Below, piece by piece: positions 46,093-55,119 of a DNA stretch of 64,000 nucleotides. Position 1 is the stretch's first letter. Each line of letters begins with the position of its first letter. The DNA is taken from the NCBI GenBank assembly GCA_051715425.1, contig JBPXJS010000052.1, forward strand, positions 77,130 to 141,129. The letters are read 5' to 3'. The notes beneath the pieces were generated by a model, which saw only the letters and a list, made by a program, of their open reading frames with translations, did not search any database and was not told the DNA's origin. The position numbers and the translations under genes were made by a program. The stretch comes from JAJTFA01 sp051715425 (GTDB taxonomy: Bacteria > Bacteroidota > Bacteroidia > UKL13-3).

Positions 46093-47481
46093 ATGAAAAA
46101 AGCAACCTTTATTAAAACAGGAGCATTCGTTTTACTGCTTGCTTACCTGGGAATTACGGCTTTGGAAAGCTGTAACAAAAAAAACAAACCCGAAACCATT
46201 ACACCTGCGAAGTTTCCTACCCAAACAGGTTTACAATTTCCTGTTGATTCAAACACCATTTACGGATGGCTGAACAATTATGATACAGCCAGCATTACCA
46301 AACATGCATGGGATATATGGGCTGGCCTTACTGCCATTACTCCTCAAATTTACAAAACCGATACCTTGCGTGTATTCGAAACCTGGCTTGGCGTGAAAGA
46401 AATAGCTGCCCTGTGTGCTGCGGGAACAACAGGTGGCGGATGCAACCAGCCAAAAACTTCCAGGGCACCATTAAGCATTCCACGTCAGTTTGTGCATGCG
46501 CAGATTTTGGCCGGAAATACCAAAATTGATACCGGATTTCATATTTATGAAACCGTAGTTTATAATCCCTCAGCAGCTTGTTTTGCTACGGAGAATTTGA
46601 TTTTTAACAAATCAGTTTTAGATAAATACGCTGTTAAAGATGGCATTGGCGCCATTAAACCTTTCCCAGCGGATGCCATTACCACCAAACCGACTTATTA
46701 TGCAGGTAAGCCTGATGCAAGCGGTTTAATTCGTGTGCCCACCTGGACCGGCCCTCCTGCACAAGCCCAGGTTTATCCGCCAACATCGTGGAACCTGTTT
46801 GTGTATGTTGATATTAATAACAAACAACAACCCGGTTATATTCCGCAACCAGTTGGACCAAATGCTACTCCTGAACAGATAAAAGCTGCTACCTGCAATG
46901 CAAGCGATTTTATTTATTATACCCTCGATGCTGCGGCTGCTGCATACTTAAACCTGCACCAGGATAAAGGCAATGCCCAGTTTGAAGCAGGCGATATTGT
47001 ATTACTTGTGGCTATGCATGTGGCAACAAAAGAAATCAGCAACTGGACCTGGCAAACTTTTTTCTGGACCCCAAATCCTGCCAAACCATTATTCCCAAGC
47101 TCTGTTTTTGCTGCCAACCTGAGGCCACCTTACCTGTATGGTGCGGCCAACCATTATGCTGTTGTTACTACTTACAATATGGTATGGCCTAATCAACCTA
47201 TTACGGGAGGTACCAATACCAACGTTACACCACTTATCGGATATAATCCTTACCTGGAAGCAGGGTTACAGGCACCGTTTGGAAATAAAAACCTGCTCGA
47301 CAGCAATTACCAGTATGGCGTACAAACCAATTGTATGACCTGCCACGCTTATGCCACAGAAAGTGGAAATACCCCTTACTCGGCAGATCAGTATGTAGAT
47401 ATGAAAGATCCGATTTTTATCAATCAGGTGCAGCTCGACTTTGCATGGTCCATTCAGCAAAATCTAAATGCAAATAAATAA
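46093..47481 (+). CDS. Lipoprotein with single c-type heme motif
   Basis: A 462-residue protein with an N-terminal hydrophobic segment and lipobox-like ALESC. One heme-binding motif CMTCH lies near residue 418, inside a Cys-poor C-terminal region. The N-terminal ~400 residues contain FPVDSNTIYGWLNNYD, VFETWLGVKEIAAL and TSWNLFVYVDINNKQQ and match no family I can name. One heme attached at the end of a large domain is like some peroxidase- or oxidase-linked cytochromes. First gene of operon F and the only clearly exported one there besides 48918. Confidence 0.7.
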   Translation: MKKATFIKTGAFVLLLAYLGITALESCNKKNKPETITPAKFPTQTGLQFPVDSNTIYGWLNNYDTASITKHAWDIWAGLTAITPQIYKTDTLRVFETWLGVKEIAALCAAGTTGGGCNQPKTSRAPLSIPRQFVHAQILAGNTKIDTGFHIYETVVYNPSAACFATENLIFNKSVLDKYAVKDGIGAIKPFPADAITTKPTYYAGKPDASGLIRVPTWTGPPAQAQVYPPTSWNLFVYVDINNKQQPGYIPQPVGPNATPEQIKAATCNASDFIYYTLDAAAAAYLNLHQDKGNAQFEAGDIVLLVAMHVATKEISNWTWQTFFWTPNPAKPLFPSSVFAANLRPPYLYGAANHYAVVTTYNMVWPNQPITGGTNTNVTPLIGYNPYLEAGLQAPFGNKNLLDSNYQYGVQTNCMTCHAYATESGNTPYSADQYVDMKDPIFINQVQLDFAWSIQQNLNANK

Positions 47482-47506
47482 TCTCCCCTTTTAACCACAC
47501 CCCTTA

Positions 47507-47539
47507 AATACTGCATGGAATAAGCCATGCAGTATTTTT
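47507..47539 (+). terminator. Strong hairpin terminator inside operon F
   Basis: A perfect 12-bp stem AATACTGCATGG / CCATGCAGTATT with loop AATAAG, followed by TTT. It lies between the cytochrome-like gene and the lipase gene, whose ATG is only 22 bases downstream. The lipase therefore probably depends on readthrough or regulated termination. Confidence 0.82.
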
Positions 47540-47560
47540 CAAGAAAATCCTATCTATTTT

Positions 47561-48811
47561 ATGACCGCTTCTTATTCAAAAATTCAGCAGATACATAGTT
47601 TATCTGTTCTCTCCAATGCCGCTTTCGGTTACAAATTTCCTGATTTTAACAAACTGCAACTTTTTGTTACCACAGTTATACAACAAACCCTGGCCGATAA
47701 AAAAGTGCAACAATGCTTAGGCAGTGACTGGCAGTTGGTATGGGGGCCTGTAGTTTTTTGCAACAATCCTCATGCTGCCCAGGTGGTGGCAGATAATACC
47801 ATGATGCTGCTTTATAGCCCTTCGCAAAACCTGTTTGTGGTGGCTATTGCAGGTACCAATATTTACTCCATGTATGGTTGGTTTGAAGAAGACCTGAAAG
47901 TAAACAAAACAGTTTCGTGGAAAGAGGTGGTGGGCAATCATAATCCGTTGCATGATTGGGGAGCTATAGCAGAAGGAACATCAATTGGTTTAATGCAATT
48001 GCTTAAAATGACCGACAGTAATAACAAAACCATGATACAGGCTCTTCAGGATTATTTGCCCAAAGCAGGTGCTTCTGGTGAAGTAGCTGTTTCCGGACAT
48101 AGCCTTGGTGGTGCGCTTGCACCGGTAATGGCCATGTACCTGAAAGATACCATGAAAAACTGGAATTCAAAAAATGTGGTTACTACTGTTTCTTCTTATC
48201 CAACAGCAGGGCCAACTGCGGGCAATGAAGCTTTTGCAAAACATGCTGAAAAAAACCTGGTATATGCCAGCTACTATAATAATATAGATGTAGTGCCGAA
48301 GGGGTGGCAGAGAGATACCCTTGCGCAGGTTCCAACCATTTACGGAAACCATATTGCACCACCGCAAGGCTCAACTCCTTTTAATACTGCTATTGGTATG
48401 ATGTGCGTTGGGGCAGTGGCAAATACCTACAAAATGATTTTTGGGAAAATTCCTGAGCCCATTAATTATACCCAAATATCGCCATGGATTCCGATGAAGG
48501 GAAGCTTTGATAAGGCAACGGATGATGCGGTGATTAAAAAATTTAAATACCTGCCTATACTTATTCCCCAGGAAATAAAAGAATATGTACCCTTTCTGGT
48601 AAATGTAGCCCGTTTTCTTGCCCAACTTGGCTACCAGCATCTGGATGCGTATATCATTCAGTTAAAAATTGAAGAGTTTAATACCAATTACGAAAAGGTG
48701 AAAGACAAAAATGCGCCTTCCGATAAGAAAAAGGTTCACTTTGAAGCCATAGGTAAAGCCATGAGTAAACTTACCGGCCTAAAGTCGATGGAGAGTTTAC
48801 ACGAAGAATAA
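47561..48811 (+). CDS. Class 3 lipase-like enzyme
   Basis: A 416-residue protein with a Lipase_3 domain. The nucleophile elbow VAVSGHSLGGALAP is near residue 178, VVAIAGTNIYSMYGW supplies the oxyanion loop, and aspartate and histidine candidates follow (YYNNIDVVPKG, TIYGNHIAPP). There is no signal peptide. Lipase_3 proteins without Sec signals are common among type VI and CIS antibacterial effectors, which suits this context. The C-terminal ~120 residues are helical and uncharacterised. Located directly after a terminator hairpin. Confidence 0.85.
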   Translation: MTASYSKIQQIHSLSVLSNAAFGYKFPDFNKLQLFVTTVIQQTLADKKVQQCLGSDWQLVWGPVVFCNNPHAAQVVADNTMMLLYSPSQNLFVVAIAGTNIYSMYGWFEEDLKVNKTVSWKEVVGNHNPLHDWGAIAEGTSIGLMQLLKMTDSNNKTMIQALQDYLPKAGASGEVAVSGHSLGGALAPVMAMYLKDTMKNWNSKNVVTTVSSYPTAGPTAGNEAFAKHAEKNLVYASYYNNIDVVPKGWQRDTLAQVPTIYGNHIAPPQGSTPFNTAIGMMCVGAVANTYKMIFGKIPEPINYTQISPWIPMKGSFDKATDDAVIKKFKYLPILIPQEIKEYVPFLVNVARFLAQLGYQHLDAYIIQLKIEEFNTNYEKVKDKNAPSDKKKVHFEAIGKAMSKLTGLKSMESLHEE

Positions 48812-48917
48812 ATACGGCTCAGGTATCCATGCAATGGTAACAGCACTTTCCTTTGATTAGGAATTGTTCATTTGTATGGATACTTTTATTTTCCTGTTCT
48901 TTTTAACTTTTTAAACA

Positions 48918-51191
48918 ATGAAAACTAAAATACTGCTGTGTTGTTGTCTCTTGTTTTTTAAATCAGCCTCCTCACAGGTTGCCACCCTTTATGCCGGTTT
49001 AAGTGGTGTAGTAGGAAAAAAGGGGGATGTAAATATTGAGGTGCTTACAGAAATAATAACTGATAAACAGGAAGAGTTAAAAAAGGAATTTGCAAGACGC
49101 ACCTTGCTTTCGAGTGTTCAAAACGGAAGTTTTGCATTTTATGCTTTTGCTGATAATTCTTTTAATACCCTGTTTAATACCACCAACCGCACAGCCGCTT
49201 CACGCAAACTGATTGAAGCTTCCGCCAACCTGGCACTTGCTTATGGGTTTACGGAATTTTATTTGCTGGCATCGAAACGTTTATTGAGAAACGAAGACCT
49301 TGCAGATGTGTTTATCCATGCCACACCTGATATGCTGGATAGTTTAGAGAGAAAAAAATGGCTGCTGTATTTAAGTGTTGATGAAAACAACGGAAACGGT
49401 AATCATATTGGATATTATCCGGCTGCGGCAAATTTTACTCCGGATATTGGTTTTCTGGAATCCACTTTTTCTGAATATGCAAGGAACAAAAAACAATACC
49501 TCTTTACATCAGACTCTCTTACGATATCTAAAATTATTTCCTGCGTAAACAACAATAACATTTACAATGAGATGCTTATTAAACACCAGGACTGGATGAG
49601 TTTTATATATAAACAATACAACCATATTCAGCACGGTTTTAATGTAAATAACTATATGCTGGATCAGTTAAAACCTTCACCGGCAAGCATAACAAAAAAA
49701 CAGGATGAGCCTCTAACTTCTTTAAACTTTATCCTTACCGATATGGTTTATGATATTCTGCTAAAATCCGAACAAATGGGAAATCTCGGTTTTTTTACCT
49801 CTGAAAATACCATGGACCGCACCTATTATGAAGCAAATAACAAGTACCTGAGTTTTATCCGTAACAACCCTTCGATACCGGTTACATCTGCGCTAAAGAA
49901 ATTGTACAAACGGGTAGAAGGAGAAATTACCCTTCTTTTTAAAACATATACCCTCTTAAAAGATATTTCACAAAAGGAATTATCTATTGCCGATATGGAC
50001 ACCATTTATAAGGTATATAATAACCGGGGTGCCATGATGCGTGCATGTACCAACCTGCTGAGCCTGCAGGATTCGCTGATGAAGTATTCACCGGGCTTTA
50101 AAGGCAATTATAATCTTGATTCTGTTGCCCACGAAGTAGATCAGTTGTTTCAACGTTTAAAACTTTATCAACTTAAAAGCAGCAGCGTAGAAAAAAAACT
50201 GATTGATGAGGAGGAAGATTTATTTTCCAATCAGGATTTGTTGTTTATTACCCGAGAAGCTTATCCGGCATTAACCAAACTTTCGTTTATTATAGGTGCC
50301 AACTCCAGCTATTTTTCCAGCCTCGATACGGTTTACCGTTTTGTATTGTACCAAAATATTGTTTACCTGAAAAACGAGATCAGCAAATTTAATCCTGCAC
50401 TGCTTTACCGCAAGATGGAATCGTTTACTGATTTTGTTGAACTGCTGAATAACCTGAACGACCTTGACCGCGCGGCATCCTACGAATCGGTGCTGAAGGT
50501 AATTGAAAATGCTGGCGCCATGTATTGTAATATGGTAAACGTAAAAACATTTAATACGCTTGCAAACAGTATAGAAAAATACACCATCATTGATACCAAA
50601 GAAAACCGCATTTATGTAGATGTGGAAAGCATCATTCTGGCCATTTATAATAAATTTGCCAATAGGGAAAATTATCGTTTCAATTTTTATTTCTCTGTAG
50701 GACTTAATCAGAGTCTGAACATAGAACCGGACTTTAAATATATTGCCAGCGATACCCTGAACAGCCTCGGATATGTTGCTGAAAAAATAGGATTTAAATT
50801 TAAGGTGCTCGACTTTAAACAAATGCGGTCGTATGAAATAGGTGAAAACGCTCCCGTTATTTTTGGTTTTAAAAAACATGTTACCAAAGTAAAATCCCGA
50901 ACCCCAATTGTTTCCGATTTTCATGTAATTGGTTATGGCTCCGGTTTGTTATATAATATTGTAAGCACCAAAACCAGTGCACAGTTTACCAGTTATCTGC
51001 TGGGTTACGGATTGGGTGTAAGTTTTTATAACGGGCTCGATCTGAACTTTACCATAAACTATCCGATTGGTGTGAATGAATCTTTGGGTGATGTGCTTAG
51101 CCCGGAAAATTCTTACCGGATGTTTGCCGTATCACTCGATATTAAAATAGGAGAATACCTAACTGCACTTTCTCAGAAGAATAAAAAATAG
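48918..51191 (+). CDS. Large exported protein with barrel-like C-terminus
   Basis: A 757-residue protein with a signal peptide (KTKILLCCCLLFFKSASSQ). Residues 30-620 are mostly helical without recognisable motifs (DKQEELKKEFARRTLL, TAASRKLIEASANLALAYG). The last ~150 residues look like outer-membrane beta strands (YGSGLLYNIV, FTSYLLGYGLGVSFY, YRMFAVSLDIKIG). It may be an outer-membrane partner for neighbouring envelope enzymes. It is separated from the lipase gene by 106 bases, so it may have its own promoter. Family not recognised. Confidence 0.72.
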   Translation: MKTKILLCCCLLFFKSASSQVATLYAGLSGVVGKKGDVNIEVLTEIITDKQEELKKEFARRTLLSSVQNGSFAFYAFADNSFNTLFNTTNRTAASRKLIEASANLALAYGFTEFYLLASKRLLRNEDLADVFIHATPDMLDSLERKKWLLYLSVDENNGNGNHIGYYPAAANFTPDIGFLESTFSEYARNKKQYLFTSDSLTISKIISCVNNNNIYNEMLIKHQDWMSFIYKQYNHIQHGFNVNNYMLDQLKPSPASITKKQDEPLTSLNFILTDMVYDILLKSEQMGNLGFFTSENTMDRTYYEANNKYLSFIRNNPSIPVTSALKKLYKRVEGEITLLFKTYTLLKDISQKELSIADMDTIYKVYNNRGAMMRACTNLLSLQDSLMKYSPGFKGNYNLDSVAHEVDQLFQRLKLYQLKSSSVEKKLIDEEEDLFSNQDLLFITREAYPALTKLSFIIGANSSYFSSLDTVYRFVLYQNIVYLKNEISKFNPALLYRKMESFTDFVELLNNLNDLDRAASYESVLKVIENAGAMYCNMVNVKTFNTLANSIEKYTIIDTKENRIYVDVESIILAIYNKFANRENYRFNFYFSVGLNQSLNIEPDFKYIASDTLNSLGYVAEKIGFKFKVLDFKQMRSYEIGENAPVIFGFKKHVTKVKSRTPIVSDFHVIGYGSGLLYNIVSTKTSAQFTSYLLGYGLGVSFYNGLDLNFTINYPIGVNESLGDVLSPENSYRMFAVSLDIKIGEYLTALSQKNKK

Positions 51192-51194
51192 ATA

Positions 51195-52124
51195 TTATAT
51201 CCAGATAGCCGGATCCTGATAGTTAACCGGAATATAAGTAAGGTACTGCACCAATCTGGGCGACCTGCTTTTATTTGGAGTGGCACAGTGAGGTAGGGCC
51301 TGATTCCATATCACAAAATCGCCTGTATTTCCTGCAACAGGTATTGCTTTATCCATCAACCGGCTTGCATAATCCCGCGGATGAATTCCATCAGGCACGG
51401 ATAATATCCATTCTTCTATCTGATGCTGAAACCCGGGAACACAATGGAAAGCCCCACCTTCTTCTGTTGTATCATTGAGGTAAAGCAACCCCTGAAATTT
51501 TAACGGAACAGGTTGATGAAGGCTCACATCCCAATGTATCGTACTTCCCATAAAATGATAATCCCTTCTTTCAGGCGGATTAAAACTTACCTTGTCTATT
51601 GTAGCAAAAATTTCGGTGTTGTGGTATAATTGTTCGTAAGCCATCCTTATCCGCCCGTTATGCCGGATATGTTGTAATGCCGGATGATCGCTGAAAGCCA
51701 CCATCATTCCTTTTTTTGCCGGATGAAAAGAATACCAGCTTTCCTCATCATCAGGTGAGGCACCCAGAAATTCATAAATAGCATGTACCGCATCTTCGCA
51801 GGCCTCTTTTGATACCACCCCTTTGAGAACGAGATAACCATTGGTGTTAAAAAAAGAAATTTCTTCTTCTGTTAATACAGGTTTAGCCAATTGAGTACGT
51901 TCACCCAGTATCGCCCTTTGCTTTTGTATTAACCATTGTTTAAATGTTTCCTCATCAGGGCGTTGCTCAAACAAAAAATGAAGCGTTTCCTCCATAGCTA
52001 TGCCGGCCTCATTTAATGCCTTTATTTGCCGGTTCCAGTTATTACCCGTTTCGGAACCATTTTCTTTATGAAGAAAGGTTTTTAACACCTCCCAGTTCAG
52101 TACTGAATTTTTAATGGAATACAT
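51195..52124 (-). CDS. Phytanoyl-CoA dioxygenase (PhyH) family oxygenase
   Basis: A 309-residue 2-oxoglutarate/Fe(II) oxygenase. Iron ligands are visible as HWDVS (H-x-D) near residue 200 and the distal histidine in LPHCATPNKS near 283, followed by the 2-oxoglutarate-binding arginine (KSRSPRLVQYL). It is convergent with the gene at 48918 (3-base gap) and divergent from operon G. Hydroxylation of a small molecule is expected; its substrate is unknown. It is one of three iron oxygenases within 5 kb. Confidence 0.85.
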   Translation of the reverse strand: MYSIKNSVLNWEVLKTFLHKENGSETGNNWNRQIKALNEAGIAMEETLHFLFEQRPDEETFKQWLIQKQRAILGERTQLAKPVLTEEEISFFNTNGYLVLKGVVSKEACEDAVHAIYEFLGASPDDEESWYSFHPAKKGMMVAFSDHPALQHIRHNGRIRMAYEQLYHNTEIFATIDKVSFNPPERRDYHFMGSTIHWDVSLHQPVPLKFQGLLYLNDTTEEGGAFHCVPGFQHQIEEWILSVPDGIHPRDYASRLMDKAIPVAGNTGDFVIWNQALPHCATPNKSRSPRLVQYLTYIPVNYQDPAIWI

Positions 52125-52259
52125 AACGGTGCTAATTTCATTATTCCTGCTCTGAACTCCTCATCCGGTTAAAAATACGCCAAGGGGCATTTTGGAGCCA
52201 AAAACACATAACAAACTGTTTTACTGATAAATAACTAAAAAAAGGTCATTTTTTGTGTA

Positions 52260-52335
52260 AAAAAAAAGAGTGTTTTCACTCTCAAAAAAGAGTGTTTTCA
52301 CTCTTGTTTAGTGTTAGGGTAATATCTGATTTTTG
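52260..52335 (+). promoter_or_regulatory. Repeat promoter, copy G (carbamoyltransferase operon)
   Basis: Perfect units beginning at 52268 and 52290 (22-bp period), TTG at 52304-52306, exactly 21 nt, then GATTTTTG at 52328-52335 (one mismatch). The box overlaps a TTG codon at 52333, which excludes that as the start of the first gene and supports the ATG at 52357. No upstream palindrome. Confidence 0.82.
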
Positions 52336-52356
52336 AAGCAACCTGCAGATCGCAAC

Positions 52357-52881
52357 ATGACCAGTACCATTCATACCATACAAAAGAAGCATAAACTGAA
52401 ATACATTTTTCATTTCCTGAAGTTGACCGGGTTCCGCATTGAGTTTGCCCAATTACCTGAAAACCAAACATTTTTACCCGGAATAAGTATTTTTAACGGT
52501 ACTATTCTGGTAGACAAAAACACCTTGCTCTACACCGGTGATGTTTTACTGGCAGCTGGTTGCCTGGCCATTATGCCGGCAACTGTGCGTCATTCTGCCA
52601 ATACCTATTACCTTGATACCCATTATACCAAAGAGCAAATTCAAAGTATGGCCATTGCCTGGAGTTATGCCGCCTGCGTGGAAATGGGCATTAACCCCCT
52701 GGAGGTTTTTGGAACCGAGAGGTACAATGGTTGCGCTGAGGAACTCCTGAAACAATTCCTGAGTGGTAGTTTTAATGGCCTTAACTTATTAAGAAAAGCG
52801 GGATTCTGCCATGACACTGAAGATGAGCAACATTATGGAGCCAAACGTTACCCCTACATGATGCGTTGGATAGCCGATTAA
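52357..52881 (+). CDS. Inactive paralogue of the HEAGH domain
   Basis: A 174-residue protein clearly homologous to the C-terminal domain of the following carbamoyltransferase. Shared blocks are FLPGI, AIAWSYAACVEMG, a SGSxxGL segment, and YPxMxxW at the end. Where the neighbour has HEAGH, this one reads LAAGC (residues 65-69), so the predicted metal-binding catalytic residues are lost. Possible roles are a regulatory or scaffold subunit. Ends 10 bases before the carbamoyltransferase gene. Confidence 0.75.
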   Translation: MTSTIHTIQKKHKLKYIFHFLKLTGFRIEFAQLPENQTFLPGISIFNGTILVDKNTLLYTGDVLLAAGCLAIMPATVRHSANTYYLDTHYTKEQIQSMAIAWSYAACVEMGINPLEVFGTERYNGCAEELLKQFLSGSFNGLNLLRKAGFCHDTEDEQHYGAKRYPYMMRWIAD

Positions 52882-52891
52882 AAACCCGCTC

Positions 52892-55108
52892 ATGAATAAA
52901 CCGGTTTATATATTAGGCACAGGACTTTCACATAATGGCTCTGCATGCCTGCTCAAAGACGGACAAGTACTTATTGCGATTGAAAAAGAACGGATCACCA
53001 GAATAAAACATGATGGAGGAAACGATACTGATGCTGTAAAATATTGTCTCGATGGTGCCGGCATTACCCTTCATGACCTGAGCCTGATTGTGCAATGTGC
53101 AAATTTTGAAAAAGAAGAAATTGCCATTACCCATTATAAGGGAAAGCGGTTATTCCCTGCTGATATACAAGTGCCGGTTGTAACCATATCGCACCACCTT
53201 GCCCATGCATGGAGTGCGGCAGGTAGCGCTCCATTTAATGAGGGTCATATATTTATTGCCGATGGTTGTGGAAGCCCGCTTAAACAGTGTGATGATTTGC
53301 ACGGCAGTATCAATTTATGCGCAGAAGATCTGCTTGAAAAACCTCTTCTGTTTTATTGTGAGAAAGACAGTTTTTACGGGTATAAAAACAATACCCTGCT
53401 TCCGTTAGTAAAAGACTTCTCTCCTTTATTCCCTGATTCGAGGCCATACCCTATGAGCCCTTTCACCACCCTACACTCTATTGGCGGCATATATAGCGCG
53501 GCAAGCCATTACTGTTTTGGCAATATGGACGATGCCGGCAAGCTGATGGGCCTGGCGCCATACGGAGAAAACGGGTATTATACAGGAAGCATTTTCAGAA
53601 AAGAAAACGGTCGCGTATTTGTGGATGAAAGCTGGATGAAGGAATTTAATAATCCCTGCACCGGCTACCCTTATTTTAAAGATAATTTTCAGTATTATGC
53701 CAATATTGCATCATGGGTGCAGCAGGAAACAGAAAAGGCCTTATTGTATGTACTTCAACACCGTTTAACATATGCAGAAGTTTCCAACCTGGCTTATGCC
53801 GGAGGGTGCGCACTAAATGTACTGGCCAATTCAAAAATAAAAAACCAGTTTCCGTTAAAGCAGTTTCATATTGTTCCGGCTGCGGGAGATAACGGGCTTG
53901 CGCTTGGATGCGCTTATTACGGATGGATGGAAGTGCTGAAAAATGAAAAAGTAAAACCCGGTGTTACCTCCTGCTATGGTAAAACATATTCAATCTCAGC
54001 TATATGTTCTGCACTCACTTCTTTTATCGACAAAATAGAAGTGACACATGCCACCGATATCGCTACAGAGGCAGCAACAATGCTTGATGAAGGCAAAGTT
54101 ATTGCATGGTTTCAGGATGGTGCAGAGTTTGGGCCCAGGGCGCTGGGAAACAGAAGCATCTTATCAGCCGTGACGAGAAACGATGCCAAAGATTTTATAA
54201 ACCGGGAAATTAAGAACCGGGAAGATTTCAGGCCCTTTGCACCGGCAGTTTTGCTTGAAGATGTTGGTACTTATTTTGAAAATGACGAAGAAAGCCCATA
54301 CATGTTGCTGGTAAATCCCGTAAAAGAAGAATGGAAAGAACTATTGAGCAATATGGTGCACCTGAACGGAACATCACGGGTGCAAACGGTAACTGCGGCC
54401 AATGGGAAATTTCATCAATTGCTTACAGCGTATAAAAAACTTAGTGGAAAAAGTGTATTGCTCAATACTTCTTTTAACAAAAGGGGAATGCCTATTGTGG
54501 AAACACCGGAAGATGCTATACGCTTTTTTCTTTCCTGTCCGCTTGATGTTTTGGTAATAGGTGATTACCTCATAACCAAAGCCACCTCATCACATCAACT
54601 GTTTAGCAATCCGGTTACCCAGCGTATTGCTGATTTTTTAGTGAGCAAGGAAATTGAGGTACAGGCAGGCGCCATTAACGAAGACTCCTTTCTTCCGGGG
54701 ATTTTGATTAAAGAAGGAATGCTGATTGTGGATGAAGAAAAACTGAAATATCCGGGAGATTTATTGCATGAGGCAGGACATCTTGCCGTGATGACCGAAG
54801 AAGACAGGAAAGCAAAAACCGGGAATATTGGAGAAGCCGATGCTGAAGAGCAATCTAAAGCAATGGGAGAAGAAATTATGGCCATAGCCTGGAGTTATGC
54901 CGCCTGTGTGGAAATGGGATTATCACACGAGGTGGTTTTTCATGAAGGAGGTTACAAAGGTGCTTCAGACTGGTATGTGGAACAATACGCTTCGGGCAGT
55001 GCCATTGGGTTGCCTGCACTACAATGGATTGGGTTGTGCTACGATCATAAAAATGCCAAAGAAAAAAACAGCAAACCTTATCCGCATATGATTAAATGGA
55101 AAAGATAA
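52892..55108 (+). CDS. NodU/TobZ-type carbamoyltransferase fused to HEAGH domain
   Basis: A 738-residue protein. Residues 1-570 are an O-carbamoyltransferase that moves carbamoyl from carbamoyl phosphate through an adenylate intermediate. Seen are GTGLSHNGSACLL, the metal motif SHHLAHAWSA, the ASKHA-like MGLAPYG, and the C-terminal EFGPRALGNRSIL and SFNKRGMPIVETPEDAI. An extra ~150 residues carry LLHEAGHLAVM (residues 624-634), which looks like a zinc metallopeptidase HExxH site. Family members normally end after the YrdC-like domain, so this fusion is unusual. Its N-terminal neighbour is an inactive copy of the extra domain. Confidence 0.85.
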   Translation: MNKPVYILGTGLSHNGSACLLKDGQVLIAIEKERITRIKHDGGNDTDAVKYCLDGAGITLHDLSLIVQCANFEKEEIAITHYKGKRLFPADIQVPVVTISHHLAHAWSAAGSAPFNEGHIFIADGCGSPLKQCDDLHGSINLCAEDLLEKPLLFYCEKDSFYGYKNNTLLPLVKDFSPLFPDSRPYPMSPFTTLHSIGGIYSAASHYCFGNMDDAGKLMGLAPYGENGYYTGSIFRKENGRVFVDESWMKEFNNPCTGYPYFKDNFQYYANIASWVQQETEKALLYVLQHRLTYAEVSNLAYAGGCALNVLANSKIKNQFPLKQFHIVPAAGDNGLALGCAYYGWMEVLKNEKVKPGVTSCYGKTYSISAICSALTSFIDKIEVTHATDIATEAATMLDEGKVIAWFQDGAEFGPRALGNRSILSAVTRNDAKDFINREIKNREDFRPFAPAVLLEDVGTYFENDEESPYMLLVNPVKEEWKELLSNMVHLNGTSRVQTVTAANGKFHQLLTAYKKLSGKSVLLNTSFNKRGMPIVETPEDAIRFFLSCPLDVLVIGDYLITKATSSHQLFSNPVTQRIADFLVSKEIEVQAGAINEDSFLPGILIKEGMLIVDEEKLKYPGDLLHEAGHLAVMTEEDRKAKTGNIGEADAEEQSKAMGEEIMAIAWSYAACVEMGLSHEVVFHEGGYKGASDWYVEQYASGSAIGLPALQWIGLCYDHKNAKEKNSKPYPHMIKWKR

Positions 55109-55119
55109 AATAAGTATAC

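Noticed and set aside
50271..50924. Minus-strand 217-codon open frame
   Set aside because: Antisense to the 757-residue exported protein gene; composition typical of shadow frames.
52333..52356. TTG start at 52333 for the HEAGH paralogue
   Set aside because: That TTG overlaps the -7 box GATTTTTG of promoter copy G; the ATG at 52357 is used instead.
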